Source: an uncultured Planctomycetia bacterium (GTDB lineage Bacteria; Planctomycetota; Phycisphaerae; FEN-1346; JAACEH01). From it: 43,556 nt of DNA. The notes below the pieces were generated by a model. That model was not told the DNA's origin, ran no database searches, and was given only the letters and a program-made list of their open reading frames with translations. The stretch is from assembly GCA_903929765.1 (NCBI GenBank), contig CAIYVX010000110.1, forward strand, positions 1-43,556, written 5' to 3'. The translations under genes and the position numbers were made by a program. Below, in pieces: positions 31,892 to 40,980 of this stretch; positions within the stretch are counted from its first letter, which is position 1; the number at the start of each line of letters is the position of its first letter.

Positions 31892-34800
31892 GAATATTAG
31901 TATCATACATATTAATGATGATTACGGCGTTGGTTTGGACGGCGGCGGCGCGGGGGGATGCGGAGTCGTTCGAATCGGAAATGGCGACCAACGAGTTGGA
32001 CAAGGCCGGTCAGCGGCTGGCGGATCACGAGTACGCCGGGGCGGCGGATCTGATGGACGAGGCGTTGAAGGCCGGTCCGGACACGGTGGTGTTCGGGACG
32101 GATCTGGGGATCGGACCGACGGTGCGGCGGATGATTTTCGCCCTGTCGGCGGAGGAGCGGCACGACTGGAGTGTAGCGGTGGGCGGGGCGGCGGAGGAGT
32201 CGTGGCGGGCGGCGCTGGCGGCCGGGACGGCCGAGGCGCTGCTGGGGGTTTCGCGGCATTATCCGGGGACGGCGGCGGGTCGGCGGGCGGAGGCGCGGCT
32301 GTGGGCGACGGCGCTGGAGGCGGGAGAATTTCAGCAGGCCATCGAACGGATCGGGCTGGCGTTGGAGGATCCTGATCTGACGGCGACGGAGCGGCGGACG
32401 GCGCTGGTGAGTCTGGCCCAGGCGGGGTCGCAGGCGGGTGACACTTCGGCGGTGGAGCGGGCGGTGGCGGGGCTGAAGACGCTGGGCGGGGAGAGCTTAG
32501 TGCGGGTGCTGCAACGTCAGGTGAGCGCGGCGGCGTTTGCGGAGGAGATGCGGGCGTCGGCGGCGCGGAAGGCGCGGTCGTCGTGGGAGAACGTGTGCGG
32601 GAGTCCGGGTCGAAACGGGGCGACCTCGGCGGCGCCGCAGTTGGGCGGGATGGTGGTTCTGGGTCAGAACGAAACGGCGGACAAGGCGACGACGTGGCAG
32701 AGCGAGACGGGGCCGTCGCGGCGCGAGTTGCTGGCGGCCAGGGGACCGGTGCTGCGGGCGGACGTTTCGTCGCAGGCCGGGGCGCTTGTGACGGGCCGGT
32801 CGATCGTGGCGGCGGTGGGGGGCGAGTTGCATGGCTACGACCGCTTCAGCGGCGAGTTGCTCTGGAAGCAGGACGCGCCGGGGACGCCGGGGGCGGGCGG
32901 TTCGCCGTCGTGGCCGTCGTGCGGCGGAGGACGTGTGGCGTATATTCATGTCCTGAAAAACGCACCTACGAATGTCAATAATTTTGCCTATTACGGAATG
33001 CCAAACTCGTCGCGGCGCGAGTTGGTGGTGCTGGACGAGTTGACGGGAGCGAAGGTCTGGTCGGCGACCGAGGTGGAATTGCTGGGCGAGACGCATGTGA
33101 TGGCGCCGGCGGCGGAAAAGGCCCCGGCACATGCGGCGCCGGCGGCTTCGGCCAAAGCCGCCGCGGCGGCTCCAGCGTCGGCCTCGGCCCCGGTTCCGGG
33201 AATAAGAGGGCCGGTCGTGAATCAACCCAACGCCAACGCGGCGGTCGGTCCGCAACCGGCCGGGACGATGGCGGGGAAGCTTAAATTGGGCTTTGTCGGA
33301 TCGCCGCTGGTGTATGGCGGTCGGGTGTTTGTGGGGGGGATTCATGACCTGGGGCAGGGGGACATGCTGGTGGAATGTTACCTGGTCTGCCTGGATCTGG
33401 CGGATGGGTCGGTGCTGTGGGAGCGGTTCCTGGGCGCGGGTCCGATGCCGGCAATACAGGGTCAGCAGGGCGTCTCGTCGGCGGTGCGGAGCGTGGCGAC
33501 GACGGACGGCCGGCGGGTCTACGTGGAGAGTCCGGTGGGGACGCTGGTGGCGGTGGACCTGGCGACGGCGGAAGTGAGTTGGATCAGAAGGCTGGCGGCG
33601 CCGGCAGCGGAGGCCCCCTTCACGAGGGAGCAACGGATGCGTGGCGGTTGGTCGATGGCAGGGTCGCTGCCGGGCAGTCCGGTGGACGGCCCGATGGTGG
33701 CGGGCGACCGGCTGATCGCGACGAACATCCGCGGAGGCACGATGGTCGGCCTGGGCCTGGAGGACGGCAAGACGCTCTGGGAAACGGCGGTGGGGCCGGA
33801 GTCGCGGCGGATCGGGGCGGCGGGCGGCAAGGTCTGGGTGTCGGGGGTGCTGACGGTGCGCGGTTACGACCTGGCGACGGGCCAGGAAGCGGTGACGGTG
33901 GCGCTCGGGTCGGACGTGAGCGGCCGGGGCTTTGTGGGCGGCGACGGGATTTATCTGCCGACGGTGGCGGGGGTGGTGCGGATCAACGCGGGGAGCGGGC
34001 AGATCGAGACGGTGACGGCGCGGAAGGAAGGGGCGGACGTGGTCCGGGGCCTGGCGCCGGCGGAGGAGAGCGTGGCGAGCGTTGGGGATCGAGAAGTGTC
34101 GATACTTGGCCTAGTGACGAATTTCCTGGCGCAGACCCGGCGCGAGGAGGCGCAGGATCCGGGCGACCCGGTCTGGCCGCGGCGCGTGGGCGAACTGTTG
34201 CGGCAAAGCGGTGACCTGGCCGGGGCGGAGGCGGCCTTTAATCGGGCGACGAGCGTGGCGGGCCAGATGGGCGATCCTGATCGGGCGCGTGACGAGTCGC
34301 TGGCGTCTTACAAGGCGCTGGGGCGGCTGTACCTGGAGTGGGCGGAGCGTCTGGCGTCGTCGGGGCAGGAGACGGAAGCGGCGGCGAAATTTGAGAAGGC
34401 GGTCGAGTTGGCCGTCTCGCCGGTGGCGAAAGTGACGGCCCTGCTGGCCCGGGCGCGGCTGCGGGAAAAGATGGGTCAAACGGTGGCGGCGCAGTCGGAT
34501 TATGCCCACATCGCGGGCGAGGAACAGGCGAACCGGCTGATGGTTCCGGGGCGCGAGGCGGGGTTCGATCACACCCTGGCGGCGGAGGCGACGGCGGCGC
34601 TGTGGCGACTGCGTGGGGGGAGCGGGGTCGGTGCGGAGCGTTTGCCGGGCTTGCAGCGCGGGGAGGTGGGCCGGCTGGAGGCGCGGCAGGTGGCGCTGAA
34701 GGCGTGGTGCCCGGGGGCGGAGATGAAGGTGGACGAGGCGGGAGCGTTTGCGCCGCTGGCGTGGCTGCGGCCGGACGGCCTGGTGGCGTTCGGGTCGGAC

Positions 34801-36087
34801 GGGTCGATCCGATGGCGGTATCATGAGACGACGGCGGGCGCGAATCCTCTGATGCAGACTCGTAACAAAACGGTATATCTGCGTAGTTCGCAGGATATTC
34901 TGGCCTGCGACGCGGAGGCGGGGACGGAGCTGTGGCGCTGGCAGCCGCTGGCGGACGGTCGGATGCTGACGGGCCTGAGCGCGGGGCGTTTGGCGATGGG
35001 ACTGGGGGCCCTGGGGGGCGTCCCGGCGAATATGCTGCCGCCCAACGTGGCGGCCCAGATGAAGCAACAACTGGCCCCGCAGTTGGACGCGGCCACGTTT
35101 GCGGCCAGCGACAGCCACGTACTCGTGGCCAGTGCGAATAAAACTGATCTGAAGGGGCAGAAGTTGCACGCCATCAGCCGCAAGACGGGGAAAGAAGATT
35201 GGACGCTGACGCCGCCGGAGGGCCTGGCGGTGGACGCGGTGCTGACGGACGCCGGTCGAGTGCTGGTGGTGATGGTGTCGGGCGGCGGACCGGAGGTGTG
35301 GTGCGTCAAGGAGGACGGCGGCGAGGTGTTGTGGAAGAGTCCGGCGACGGGGCCGACGGCGGTGCTGTGGAGTCGGGCGATGGCGATGGGCGTGCGTCTG
35401 ACGCCGTGGGCGGGGCAGGGCCTGGTGGTGCTGACGGCGCCGGTGAATTCGTCGCCGGTGCTGGCGTCGCTGATTTTCGCCGAGGGGCAATGTTCGGCGG
35501 CGCCGGTGGGCGGGCCGGAGGTGCAGGTGGTGGCGGCTACGGCGTCGGAGGTGGTGTTCTGGACGGGTGCGGGGTTTGTGGCCACGTCGCGGACGGGCGA
35601 GGTGAAATGGAAGGCGGACGTGGAAGCGGGCGGGAGCCGGGCGCGGGTGAAAACGGTGCGTAACGTCCAGGCCAACGGAGTGGTGATGGTGACGACGTTC
35701 CAGGGCGGCGCGGTGCCGCCGTTTGTGTCGGCGAAGACGGTGGCGGTGGTGGACGGGCAGTTGGTGGCCCAGACGGCCGGGGCGGTCCGCGGGTACGACC
35801 TGAAGACGGGTGAAGTGAAATGGAAACATGAAATCGGCGAGGCGGGCGGCGAAGGCGCGGCCGAAGACGGGGCGGTGATGGCTTGCGGGGACATGGCGGC
35901 GGTGTTCTGTCATCGGGCGGGGCAGGGGGAGTTGTGGTTCCTTGATGCGGCCAGCGGCAAGCTGCTGGGGACGTTCGACCTGGGGACGTGCAGCGACGGT
36001 TGCGGGGCGAGCCTGGTGCGCGGCGGGGTGTTCGTCGATCTGGGAGATGAGCTGGTGGTGGTGCGGGCGGCGGAGGGGAAGAGTTAA
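31888..36087 (+). CDS. Exported PQQ-like beta-propeller protein with TPR region
   Basis: A protein of 1,399 residues; its ATG overlaps the stop of the anti-sigma gene (ATGA). Residues 1-24 are a signal peptide (MRILVSYILMMITALVWTAA). A helical N-terminal part (about 30-220) has TPR-like pairs. The first PQQ-like propeller follows with repeated 'G.xxW' blades (GELLWKQDAPG, GAKVWSATEVE, GSVLWERFLG, GKTLWETAVG), interrupted by an Ala/Pro linker at about 409-437. A TPR stretch lies at about 770-880 (LRQSGDLAGAEAAFNRATSV). A second propeller is at about 960-1395 (GTELWRWQPL, GKEDWTLTPPEG, GEVLWKSPATG, GEVKWKADV, GEVKWKHEIGE). No residues for PQQ catalysis were recognised, so it is more likely a binding scaffold in the periplasm working with the membrane anti-sigma factor. 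Confidence 0.88.
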   Translation: MRILVSYILMMITALVWTAAARGDAESFESEMATNELDKAGQRLADHEYAGAADLMDEALKAGPDTVVFGTDLGIGPTVRRMIFALSAEERHDWSVAVGGAAEESWRAALAAGTAEALLGVSRHYPGTAAGRRAEARLWATALEAGEFQQAIERIGLALEDPDLTATERRTALVSLAQAGSQAGDTSAVERAVAGLKTLGGESLVRVLQRQVSAAAFAEEMRASAARKARSSWENVCGSPGRNGATSAAPQLGGMVVLGQNETADKATTWQSETGPSRRELLAARGPVLRADVSSQAGALVTGRSIVAAVGGELHGYDRFSGELLWKQDAPGTPGAGGSPSWPSCGGGRVAYIHVLKNAPTNVNNFAYYGMPNSSRRELVVLDELTGAKVWSATEVELLGETHVMAPAAEKAPAHAAPAASAKAAAAAPASASAPVPGIRGPVVNQPNANAAVGPQPAGTMAGKLKLGFVGSPLVYGGRVFVGGIHDLGQGDMLVECYLVCLDLADGSVLWERFLGAGPMPAIQGQQGVSSAVRSVATTDGRRVYVESPVGTLVAVDLATAEVSWIRRLAAPAAEAPFTREQRMRGGWSMAGSLPGSPVDGPMVAGDRLIATNIRGGTMVGLGLEDGKTLWETAVGPESRRIGAAGGKVWVSGVLTVRGYDLATGQEAVTVALGSDVSGRGFVGGDGIYLPTVAGVVRINAGSGQIETVTARKEGADVVRGLAPAEESVASVGDREVSILGLVTNFLAQTRREEAQDPGDPVWPRRVGELLRQSGDLAGAEAAFNRATSVAGQMGDPDRARDESLASYKALGRLYLEWAERLASSGQETEAAAKFEKAVELAVSPVAKVTALLARARLREKMGQTVAAQSDYAHIAGEEQANRLMVPGREAGFDHTLAAEATAALWRLRGGSGVGAERLPGLQRGEVGRLEARQVALKAWCPGAEMKVDEAGAFAPLAWLRPDGLVAFGSDGSIRWRYHETTAGANPLMQTRNKTVYLRSSQDILACDAEAGTELWRWQPLADGRMLTGLSAGRLAMGLGALGGVPANMLPPNVAAQMKQQLAPQLDAATFAASDSHVLVASANKTDLKGQKLHAISRKTGKEDWTLTPPEGLAVDAVLTDAGRVLVVMVSGGGPEVWCVKEDGGEVLWKSPATGPTAVLWSRAMAMGVRLTPWAGQGLVVLTAPVNSSPVLASLIFAEGQCSAAPVGGPEVQVVAATASEVVFWTGAGFVATSRTGEVKWKADVEAGGSRARVKTVRNVQANGVVMVTTFQGGAVPPFVSAKTVAVVDGQLVAQTAGAVRGYDLKTGEVKWKHEIGEAGGEGAAEDGAVMACGDMAAVFCHRAGQGELWFLDAASGKLLGTFDLGTCSDGCGASLVRGGVFVDLGDELVVVRAAEGKS

Positions 36088-36508
36088 AAATTAAAAGTTA
36101 AAAATGCAAAATTCAAAATTAAAGAAGCTCCCCATGGCGGCGGGATGTCAGAGCCGAATTTATTTGGTATTATGTCCTGTCCGCGCGGGGGGAGGCGGGG
36201 TTGATAATAATGGGAATTGGTTCGCGGGCGAATGGGTAAGACGCGAACCCCTCACCCGGCCCTGAAGGGCCACCCTCTCCCAAGGGAGAGGGGTGAAGAA
36301 GAAGCATCACCCTCACCCTACCCTCCCCCCTCAAGGGGGAGGGGTGAAGAAGAAACAGATGAAGAAAAGACCAGGGGCAAGATGCCCCTGGCACTCACGG
36401 GCGAGACGCCCGTGTCACGTAAAGAAGAAAAAGAAGAAACAGCGTCCCCCAGCAATGCTGGGGGCTTCAAAAGAAGAAGAAGAAAAAGAAGAAACATAGG
36501 AGAAGGCA
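36088..36508. repeat. Repeat cassettes before the MoxR operon
   Basis: No gene. AT-rich AATTAAAAGTTAAAAATGCA-type sequence (36085-36122), a hairpin ending CTCTCCCAAGGGAGAGGGGTG (36246-36295), one of the CACCCTCACCCTACCCTC family (36308-36348), an ACGGGCGAGACGCCCGT palindrome (about 36398-36414) and CCCCCAGCAATGCTGGGGG (36447-36465). Each is joined by AAGAAGAAA-type linkers up to the moxR ribosome site. Confidence 0.7.
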
Positions 36509-37594
36509 ATGGTACAGGACGGGCAGGGGGCGGGCGGGGAACTGTCGGCCAATGATCTGGCTTCGGTCAAGCAGTTGAACGAGGGGTACCAGACCATCAG
36601 GAAGCAGATGGCCAAGGTGATCGTCGGGCAGGAAGCGGTGGTGGAGGAGCTGCTGATCAGCATCTTCTGCCGCGGGCATTGCCTGGTGATCGGGGTGCCG
36701 GGTCTGGCGAAGACGCTGATGGTCTCGACGCTGGCGCGGTGTCTGAACCTGACGTTCCACCGGATTCAGTTCACGCCGGACCTGATGCCGTCGGACATCA
36801 CGGGAACGGAAGTCATTCAGGAAAACAAGACCACGGGCGAGCGCGAACTGCGGTTCATCGCGGGTCCGATTTTCGCCAACATGATCCTGGCGGACGAGAT
36901 CAACCGAACGCCGCCGAAGACGCAGGCGGCGCTGCTGGAGGCGATGCAGGAACATCAGGTGACCACGGCGGGGGTGCGGCGGCCGCTGGATGAGCCGTTC
37001 CTGGTGCTGGCGACGCAGAATCCGATTGAGCAGGAAGGAACGTATCCGCTGCCGGAAGCGCAGCTAGATAGGTTTATGTTCAACATCCTGGTGGACTATC
37101 CGAGCGAGGCGGAGGAATTTGAGATCGTCCGTAAGACGACGACGTCGGAAGCGCCGCTGGTGGAGGCGGTGATGGACGGGGCGGGGATCAAGAAGTTGCA
37201 GGAGATTGTGCGGCGCGTGCCGGTGGCGGATCACGTGGTTCGATACGCGATGACGCTGGCGCGGCTGACGCGGCGCGGGAAGACGGAAGTTCCGGCGTTT
37301 GTGCAGGATTATGTGGCCTGGGGCGCGGGTCCGCGTGCGTCGCAGTACCTGGTGCTGGCGGGCAAGGCCCGGGCGGTGCTGCACGGCCGGTTCTACGTTT
37401 CCACCGAAGACATCCGGCAGGTGGCTTACCCGGTGTTGCGGCATCGCGTGATCACGAACTTCAACGCGGAGGCCGAGGGCATCAAGACGGACGATATCAT
37501 CCGGCAGTTGATTGAACTGGTTCCGAGCGGCGAAAGCGAGGCCCTCAGTGGCGGACGAGTACCGGAAGTATTTAGAGCCAAAGACGCTCGCTAA
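36509..37594 (+). CDS. MoxR-family AAA+ ATPase
   Basis: A protein of 361 residues; ATG 36509 follows an AGGAGAAGG ribosome site. Walker A is GVPGLAKT at 62-69, Walker B ILADE at 126-130 and the sensor ATQNP at 168-172. NRTPPKTQAALLEAMQEHQV is the typical MoxR block. MoxR ATPases act as chaperones or metal-insertion motors with VWA proteins. The next gene (DUF58) overlaps its end by 47 bases, followed by BatA-like and VWA genes, the conserved order of this cluster. Confidence 0.94.
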   Translation: MVQDGQGAGGELSANDLASVKQLNEGYQTIRKQMAKVIVGQEAVVEELLISIFCRGHCLVIGVPGLAKTLMVSTLARCLNLTFHRIQFTPDLMPSDITGTEVIQENKTTGERELRFIAGPIFANMILADEINRTPPKTQAALLEAMQEHQVTTAGVRRPLDEPFLVLATQNPIEQEGTYPLPEAQLDRFMFNILVDYPSEAEEFEIVRKTTTSEAPLVEAVMDGAGIKKLQEIVRRVPVADHVVRYAMTLARLTRRGKTEVPAFVQDYVAWGAGPRASQYLVLAGKARAVLHGRFYVSTEDIRQVAYPVLRHRVITNFNAEAEGIKTDDIIRQLIELVPSGESEALSGGRVPEVFRAKDAR

Positions 37595-38459
37595 GATTTC
37601 GGGACTCGACGTCAAGGCCCGGCTGATCGTGGAAGGATTCATGGCCGGGCTGCACCGCAGCCCTTATCAGGGCTTCAGCGTCGAGTTCGCCCAGCACCGC
37701 GAGTACGTCTGGGGGGACGATCTCAGGCACCTGGACTGGAAGGTCCACGGGCGCACGGATAAATTCTACCTGAAACAATATGAAGAAGAGACGAACCTTG
37801 TGCTCTACCTGGTGGTGGACACGAGCGAGTCGATGAACTACAAAAGCGGGGCGCTGAGCAAGCTGGATTACGCCTGCTGCATCGCGGCCAGCCTGGCCTA
37901 TCTGACGCTGCACCAGCGGGACGCGGTGTCGCTGGCCCTCTATGACAAGGAACCGTATCAGTTCCTCAAGCCCAACACCAATCCGATCCACCTGCGGAGC
38001 CTGTGCCAGTTGCTGGAGACGAGCCGGCACGCGGAAAAGACGAGCATGGGGACGACGCTGCACGAGTTGGCCGACCGGTTCCCGCGGCGCGGGATCGTGC
38101 TGGTGCTGAGCGATTGCTTCGACAAGGTGGACGACATTTTGTCGGGCCTCAAGCATCTGCGGTACAAGCGGCACGAAATCATCATGATGAATGTTCTTGA
38201 TCCGTACGAGTTGGAATTTCCCTTTAAGGACGCGACGCTGTTCGAGGGGCTGGAGGCGTACCCGGAATTGCTGGTAGAGCCGCGCTCGCTGAAGGAGCGG
38301 TACCTGGAGGAAGTGGGGAATTTTCAGACGGCGCTGAAGAAGGGCTGCCGGAACCTGGACGCGGATTACGTGCTGATGAACACGGGCCAGCCGCTGGACG
38401 TGGCCTTGTCGGCGTATCTGGCGACGAGAGCGGTGAGGACGAGCATCAGGGCGAGATGA
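37548..38459 (+). CDS. DUF58 protein with VWA-like fold
   Basis: A protein of 303 residues. GTG 37548 (VADEYRKYLEP) has GAGG six bases upstream and lies inside the end of the MoxR gene. The DUF58 core is GFSVEFAQHREYVWGDDLRHLDWKVHGRTDKFYLKQYEEE. The MIDAS-like metal site is DTSES (VVDTSESM), with a second part SMGTTLHEL. No membrane helix is seen. It is probably the cytoplasmic partner of the MoxR ATPase. The overlap suggests translational coupling. Confidence 0.9.
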   Translation: MADEYRKYLEPKTLAKISGLDVKARLIVEGFMAGLHRSPYQGFSVEFAQHREYVWGDDLRHLDWKVHGRTDKFYLKQYEEETNLVLYLVVDTSESMNYKSGALSKLDYACCIAASLAYLTLHQRDAVSLALYDKEPYQFLKPNTNPIHLRSLCQLLETSRHAEKTSMGTTLHELADRFPRRGIVLVLSDCFDKVDDILSGLKHLRYKRHEIIMMNVLDPYELEFPFKDATLFEGLEAYPELLVEPRSLKERYLEEVGNFQTALKKGCRNLDADYVLMNTGQPLDVALSAYLATRAVRTSIRAR

Positions 38460-38658
38460 AATTAAAAATTAAAAATGAAAAATTAAAAATGTAAAAGCAA
38501 AAAGACACGGCAAAAGAAGAAGCAGCACCCTCACCCTACCCTCTCCCGTCAAGGGAGAGGGGTGAAGAAGAAACAGCATCCCCCAGCAGTGCTGGGGGCT
38601 TCATAAGAAAAGGCAAAAGAAACAAAAGCAAAGGCGGCGTGATTTGGAATTGGCGTTA
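38460..38658. repeat. Repeat cassettes between the DUF58 and BatA-like genes
   Basis: AT-rich AATTAAAAATTAAAAATGAA-type sequence (38459-38492), a hairpin of the CACCCTCACCCTACCCTC family (38525-38565) and CCCCCAGCAGTGCTGGGGG (about 38581-38599). The gene downstream begins just after. Confidence 0.65.
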
Positions 38659-40836
38659 ATGATACTCAATCCGGCGCTGCTGTGGGCGGGGACGGCGCTG
38701 GCGTCGGTGCCGGTGATCATCCATTTGCTGAACCGGTTGCGGTTCAAGCGGGTGGTCTGGGCGGCGATGGAATTTTTGGTGGCGGCGCACCGGAAGAACG
38801 CGCGGCGGGTGCGGATCGAACACCTGATACTCCTTATTATCAGGACGCTGATCGTGCTGCTGCTGGCGGCGGCGCTGGCGCGGCCGGTGCTGGAGGGCTT
38901 GCTGGCGACGCTGGGGCGCAGTGCGGTGCATCGGGTGCTGGTGATTGACGACACGTTTCGGATGGGGGCGAAGGCGTCGGCGGGGGTCGAGGGCGACGCG
39001 GTGATCAAGCAGGCCCGCAAGGCGGCGACGGCGCTGATGGCCAGTTTCGACAAACGCGACGGGGTGTCGCTGGTCCTGGTGGGTTCGCGGCCGCACGTGC
39101 GGATCGGGTCGCCGAGCTATAACCACGAGCAGATTCAGGCGGAGTTGGAGCGGCTCCAGGCGAGCGACTCCACGGGCGACGAGACGGCGGCGCTGGAGGA
39201 GACGAAGAAGATTCTGGCCGAGAGCCGCGACCTGGAGAAGAAGATTGTTTATATCATCACGGACAATACGCGGACGGCGTGGCAGGAGGTGGAGGGGAAG
39301 AAGCTGTCGGCGCTGGCGGCGGACCTGGCGAAGACGGCGGGGCTGGTGATCGTGGACGTGGGGCGGACGAGCCGGTCGAACCTGGCGATCAATAGAATAG
39401 TGCCGGAGAAGTCGGCGGTGACGACGCGGATCGCTACGCGGCTGCTGATCGAGGTGGAAAACCTGGGCGAGCAGCCGGTGGAAAACGTGATGGTGGACAT
39501 GACGGTGGACGGGCAGCGGCAGAGTCCGTTGTCGCTGGGGACGCTGGCGCCGCACAAGCCGGTGACGGGGCCATGGGTCTGGCGGTTCGAGCAGGGCGGG
39601 GAACATGCGGTGACGGCGGCGCTGGAAGAATCGCCGCGTGACCTGGTGGCGGCCGACAGCGTGCGCTATCTGACGGTGAACGTGCAGCCGGCGGTGAACG
39701 TGCTGCTGGTGGACGGCGAGCCGGCCACGGGCGGGCGGCTGGGAGCGACGGGGTACCTGGCGGCGGCGCTGGATCCGCGGGCGATGGGCGATGAGTCGGC
39801 GACGGAATATGCCGTGACGACGATACGGGATTCGGAGTTGGAGGCGAGCCGGCTGGAGGGTCAGGATTTTGTGATCCTGGCGGACGTGGCGGGTCTGTCG
39901 GCGGGGCAGACGACGGCGCTGGAGCGGTTTGTGGGCGACGGGGGGTCGTTGCTGGTGTTCCTGGGCAAACAGGTGCGGGCGACGGAATATAACCAGGGGC
40001 TGTACGCCGAGGGCAAGGGCCTGTTGCCGGGGTCGCTGGTGGCGGCGCTGGGTTCGACCGAGGCGGGCGAGGAGAAGAAGGGGACGACGTTCGACGTGAA
40101 GCATTTCGACCATCCGGCTTTGGCGGCGTTCAAGGCCCGCGACGGGGCGGGGCTGGATCGGGTGCGGGTGAATAAATATTTCCAAGTGAAGCTGCCGGCG
40201 GAGTCGAAGGACGTGGCGACGATTCTGAGTTTTCAGGACGGCCATCCGGCGATCGTGGAGAAACAGTACGAGCGCGGGCGGGTGGTGCTGGTGGCGACGA
40301 CGGCGGATGCGCAGTGGACGCCGTTGCCACGGTTGCCGCTGTGGCTGCCGCTGGTGCATGAACTCGTGCGTTACCTGACGCCGGACACGTTGTGGCGGTA
40401 CAACCGGCTGGTGGACGCGGAGACGACGTTGCCGGTGAGTGCGGGCCAGAGCCGGGACAGTTTTGTGGTGACGCGGCCGAAATTCGGGACGACGACGGCG
40501 ACGCCGCGGTCGGTGAGCGGGGGCCGGTTCGCCCTGGTGCTGGACGATCTGAGCGAGGCGGGGTCGTACGTGGTGGAGAGCCGGTCGGGGTTCAAGCGGC
40601 GCCTGGCGGTGAACGTGGACACGCGCGGGAGCGACCTCGGGCACCTGACGAAGGAAGAATTGGCGACGCGGCTGGGCCATGTGCCGATGGTGTTTGCCTC
40701 GGGCGAGGCGGAACTGGCGGCGGCGCTGGAGAGTCAGCAGACGGCAGGGGGGTGGGCGAGGAATCTGCTGGCGGTGATGCTGGCGCTACTGCTGCTGGAG
40801 ACGCTTCTGGCGTGGGCGTTTAATCGGGGAAAGTGA
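38659..40836 (+). CDS. BatA-like membrane protein with degenerate VWA domain
   Basis: A protein of 725 residues from ATG 38659 (MILNPALLWAG), the usual start of BatA N-terminal domains; a TTG at 38644 would add five. Two membrane helices lie near 5-25 and 55-78 (RIEHLILLIIRTLIVLLLAAALARPV). The VWA-like domain begins HRVLVIDDTFRMG, where the DxSxS metal motif reads D-D-T-F-R, so metal binding is doubtful. A CARDB-like region (AVTTRIATRLLIEVENLGEQ) and an amidotransferase-like fold (VILADVAGLSAGQTTALERF, then VGDGGSLLVFLG) follow. A C-terminal helix (NLLAVMLALLLLETLLAWAF) anchors it again. It probably forms an envelope complex with the MoxR and VWA neighbours. Confidence 0.85.
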   Translation: MILNPALLWAGTALASVPVIIHLLNRLRFKRVVWAAMEFLVAAHRKNARRVRIEHLILLIIRTLIVLLLAAALARPVLEGLLATLGRSAVHRVLVIDDTFRMGAKASAGVEGDAVIKQARKAATALMASFDKRDGVSLVLVGSRPHVRIGSPSYNHEQIQAELERLQASDSTGDETAALEETKKILAESRDLEKKIVYIITDNTRTAWQEVEGKKLSALAADLAKTAGLVIVDVGRTSRSNLAINRIVPEKSAVTTRIATRLLIEVENLGEQPVENVMVDMTVDGQRQSPLSLGTLAPHKPVTGPWVWRFEQGGEHAVTAALEESPRDLVAADSVRYLTVNVQPAVNVLLVDGEPATGGRLGATGYLAAALDPRAMGDESATEYAVTTIRDSELEASRLEGQDFVILADVAGLSAGQTTALERFVGDGGSLLVFLGKQVRATEYNQGLYAEGKGLLPGSLVAALGSTEAGEEKKGTTFDVKHFDHPALAAFKARDGAGLDRVRVNKYFQVKLPAESKDVATILSFQDGHPAIVEKQYERGRVVLVATTADAQWTPLPRLPLWLPLVHELVRYLTPDTLWRYNRLVDAETTLPVSAGQSRDSFVVTRPKFGTTTATPRSVSGGRFALVLDDLSEAGSYVVESRSGFKRRLAVNVDTRGSDLGHLTKEELATRLGHVPMVFASGEAELAAALESQQTAGGWARNLLAVMLALLLLETLLAWAFNRGK

Positions 40837-40980
40837 AGAAGAGAATTAAAAATTAAAAATTAAAAATGAAAAATTAAAAGGGAAAAGAAACAACAACGGC
40901 GAACGGCAATCGGAATAAGGCTTTTATTTGACCGCGTGGCTGCAAGCAGCCACCCTACATAACGGCAACGGCGAAGAATT
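40837..40980. repeat. AT-rich repeat and REP-like hairpin
   Basis: AATTAAAAATTAAAAATTAA-type sequence at 40845-40879, then the inverted REP-like element at 40936-40958 (GTGGCTGC stem, CTAC at its 3' side), 22 bases before the start of the VWA gene. Confidence 0.7.

Noticed and set aside
34111-35913. Minus-strand open frame of 600 codons, and similar ones at 38656-40680 and 41482-42840
   Set aside because: Arg/Pro/His-rich antisense frames of clearly coding plus-strand genes, a by-product of GNG-rich codons.
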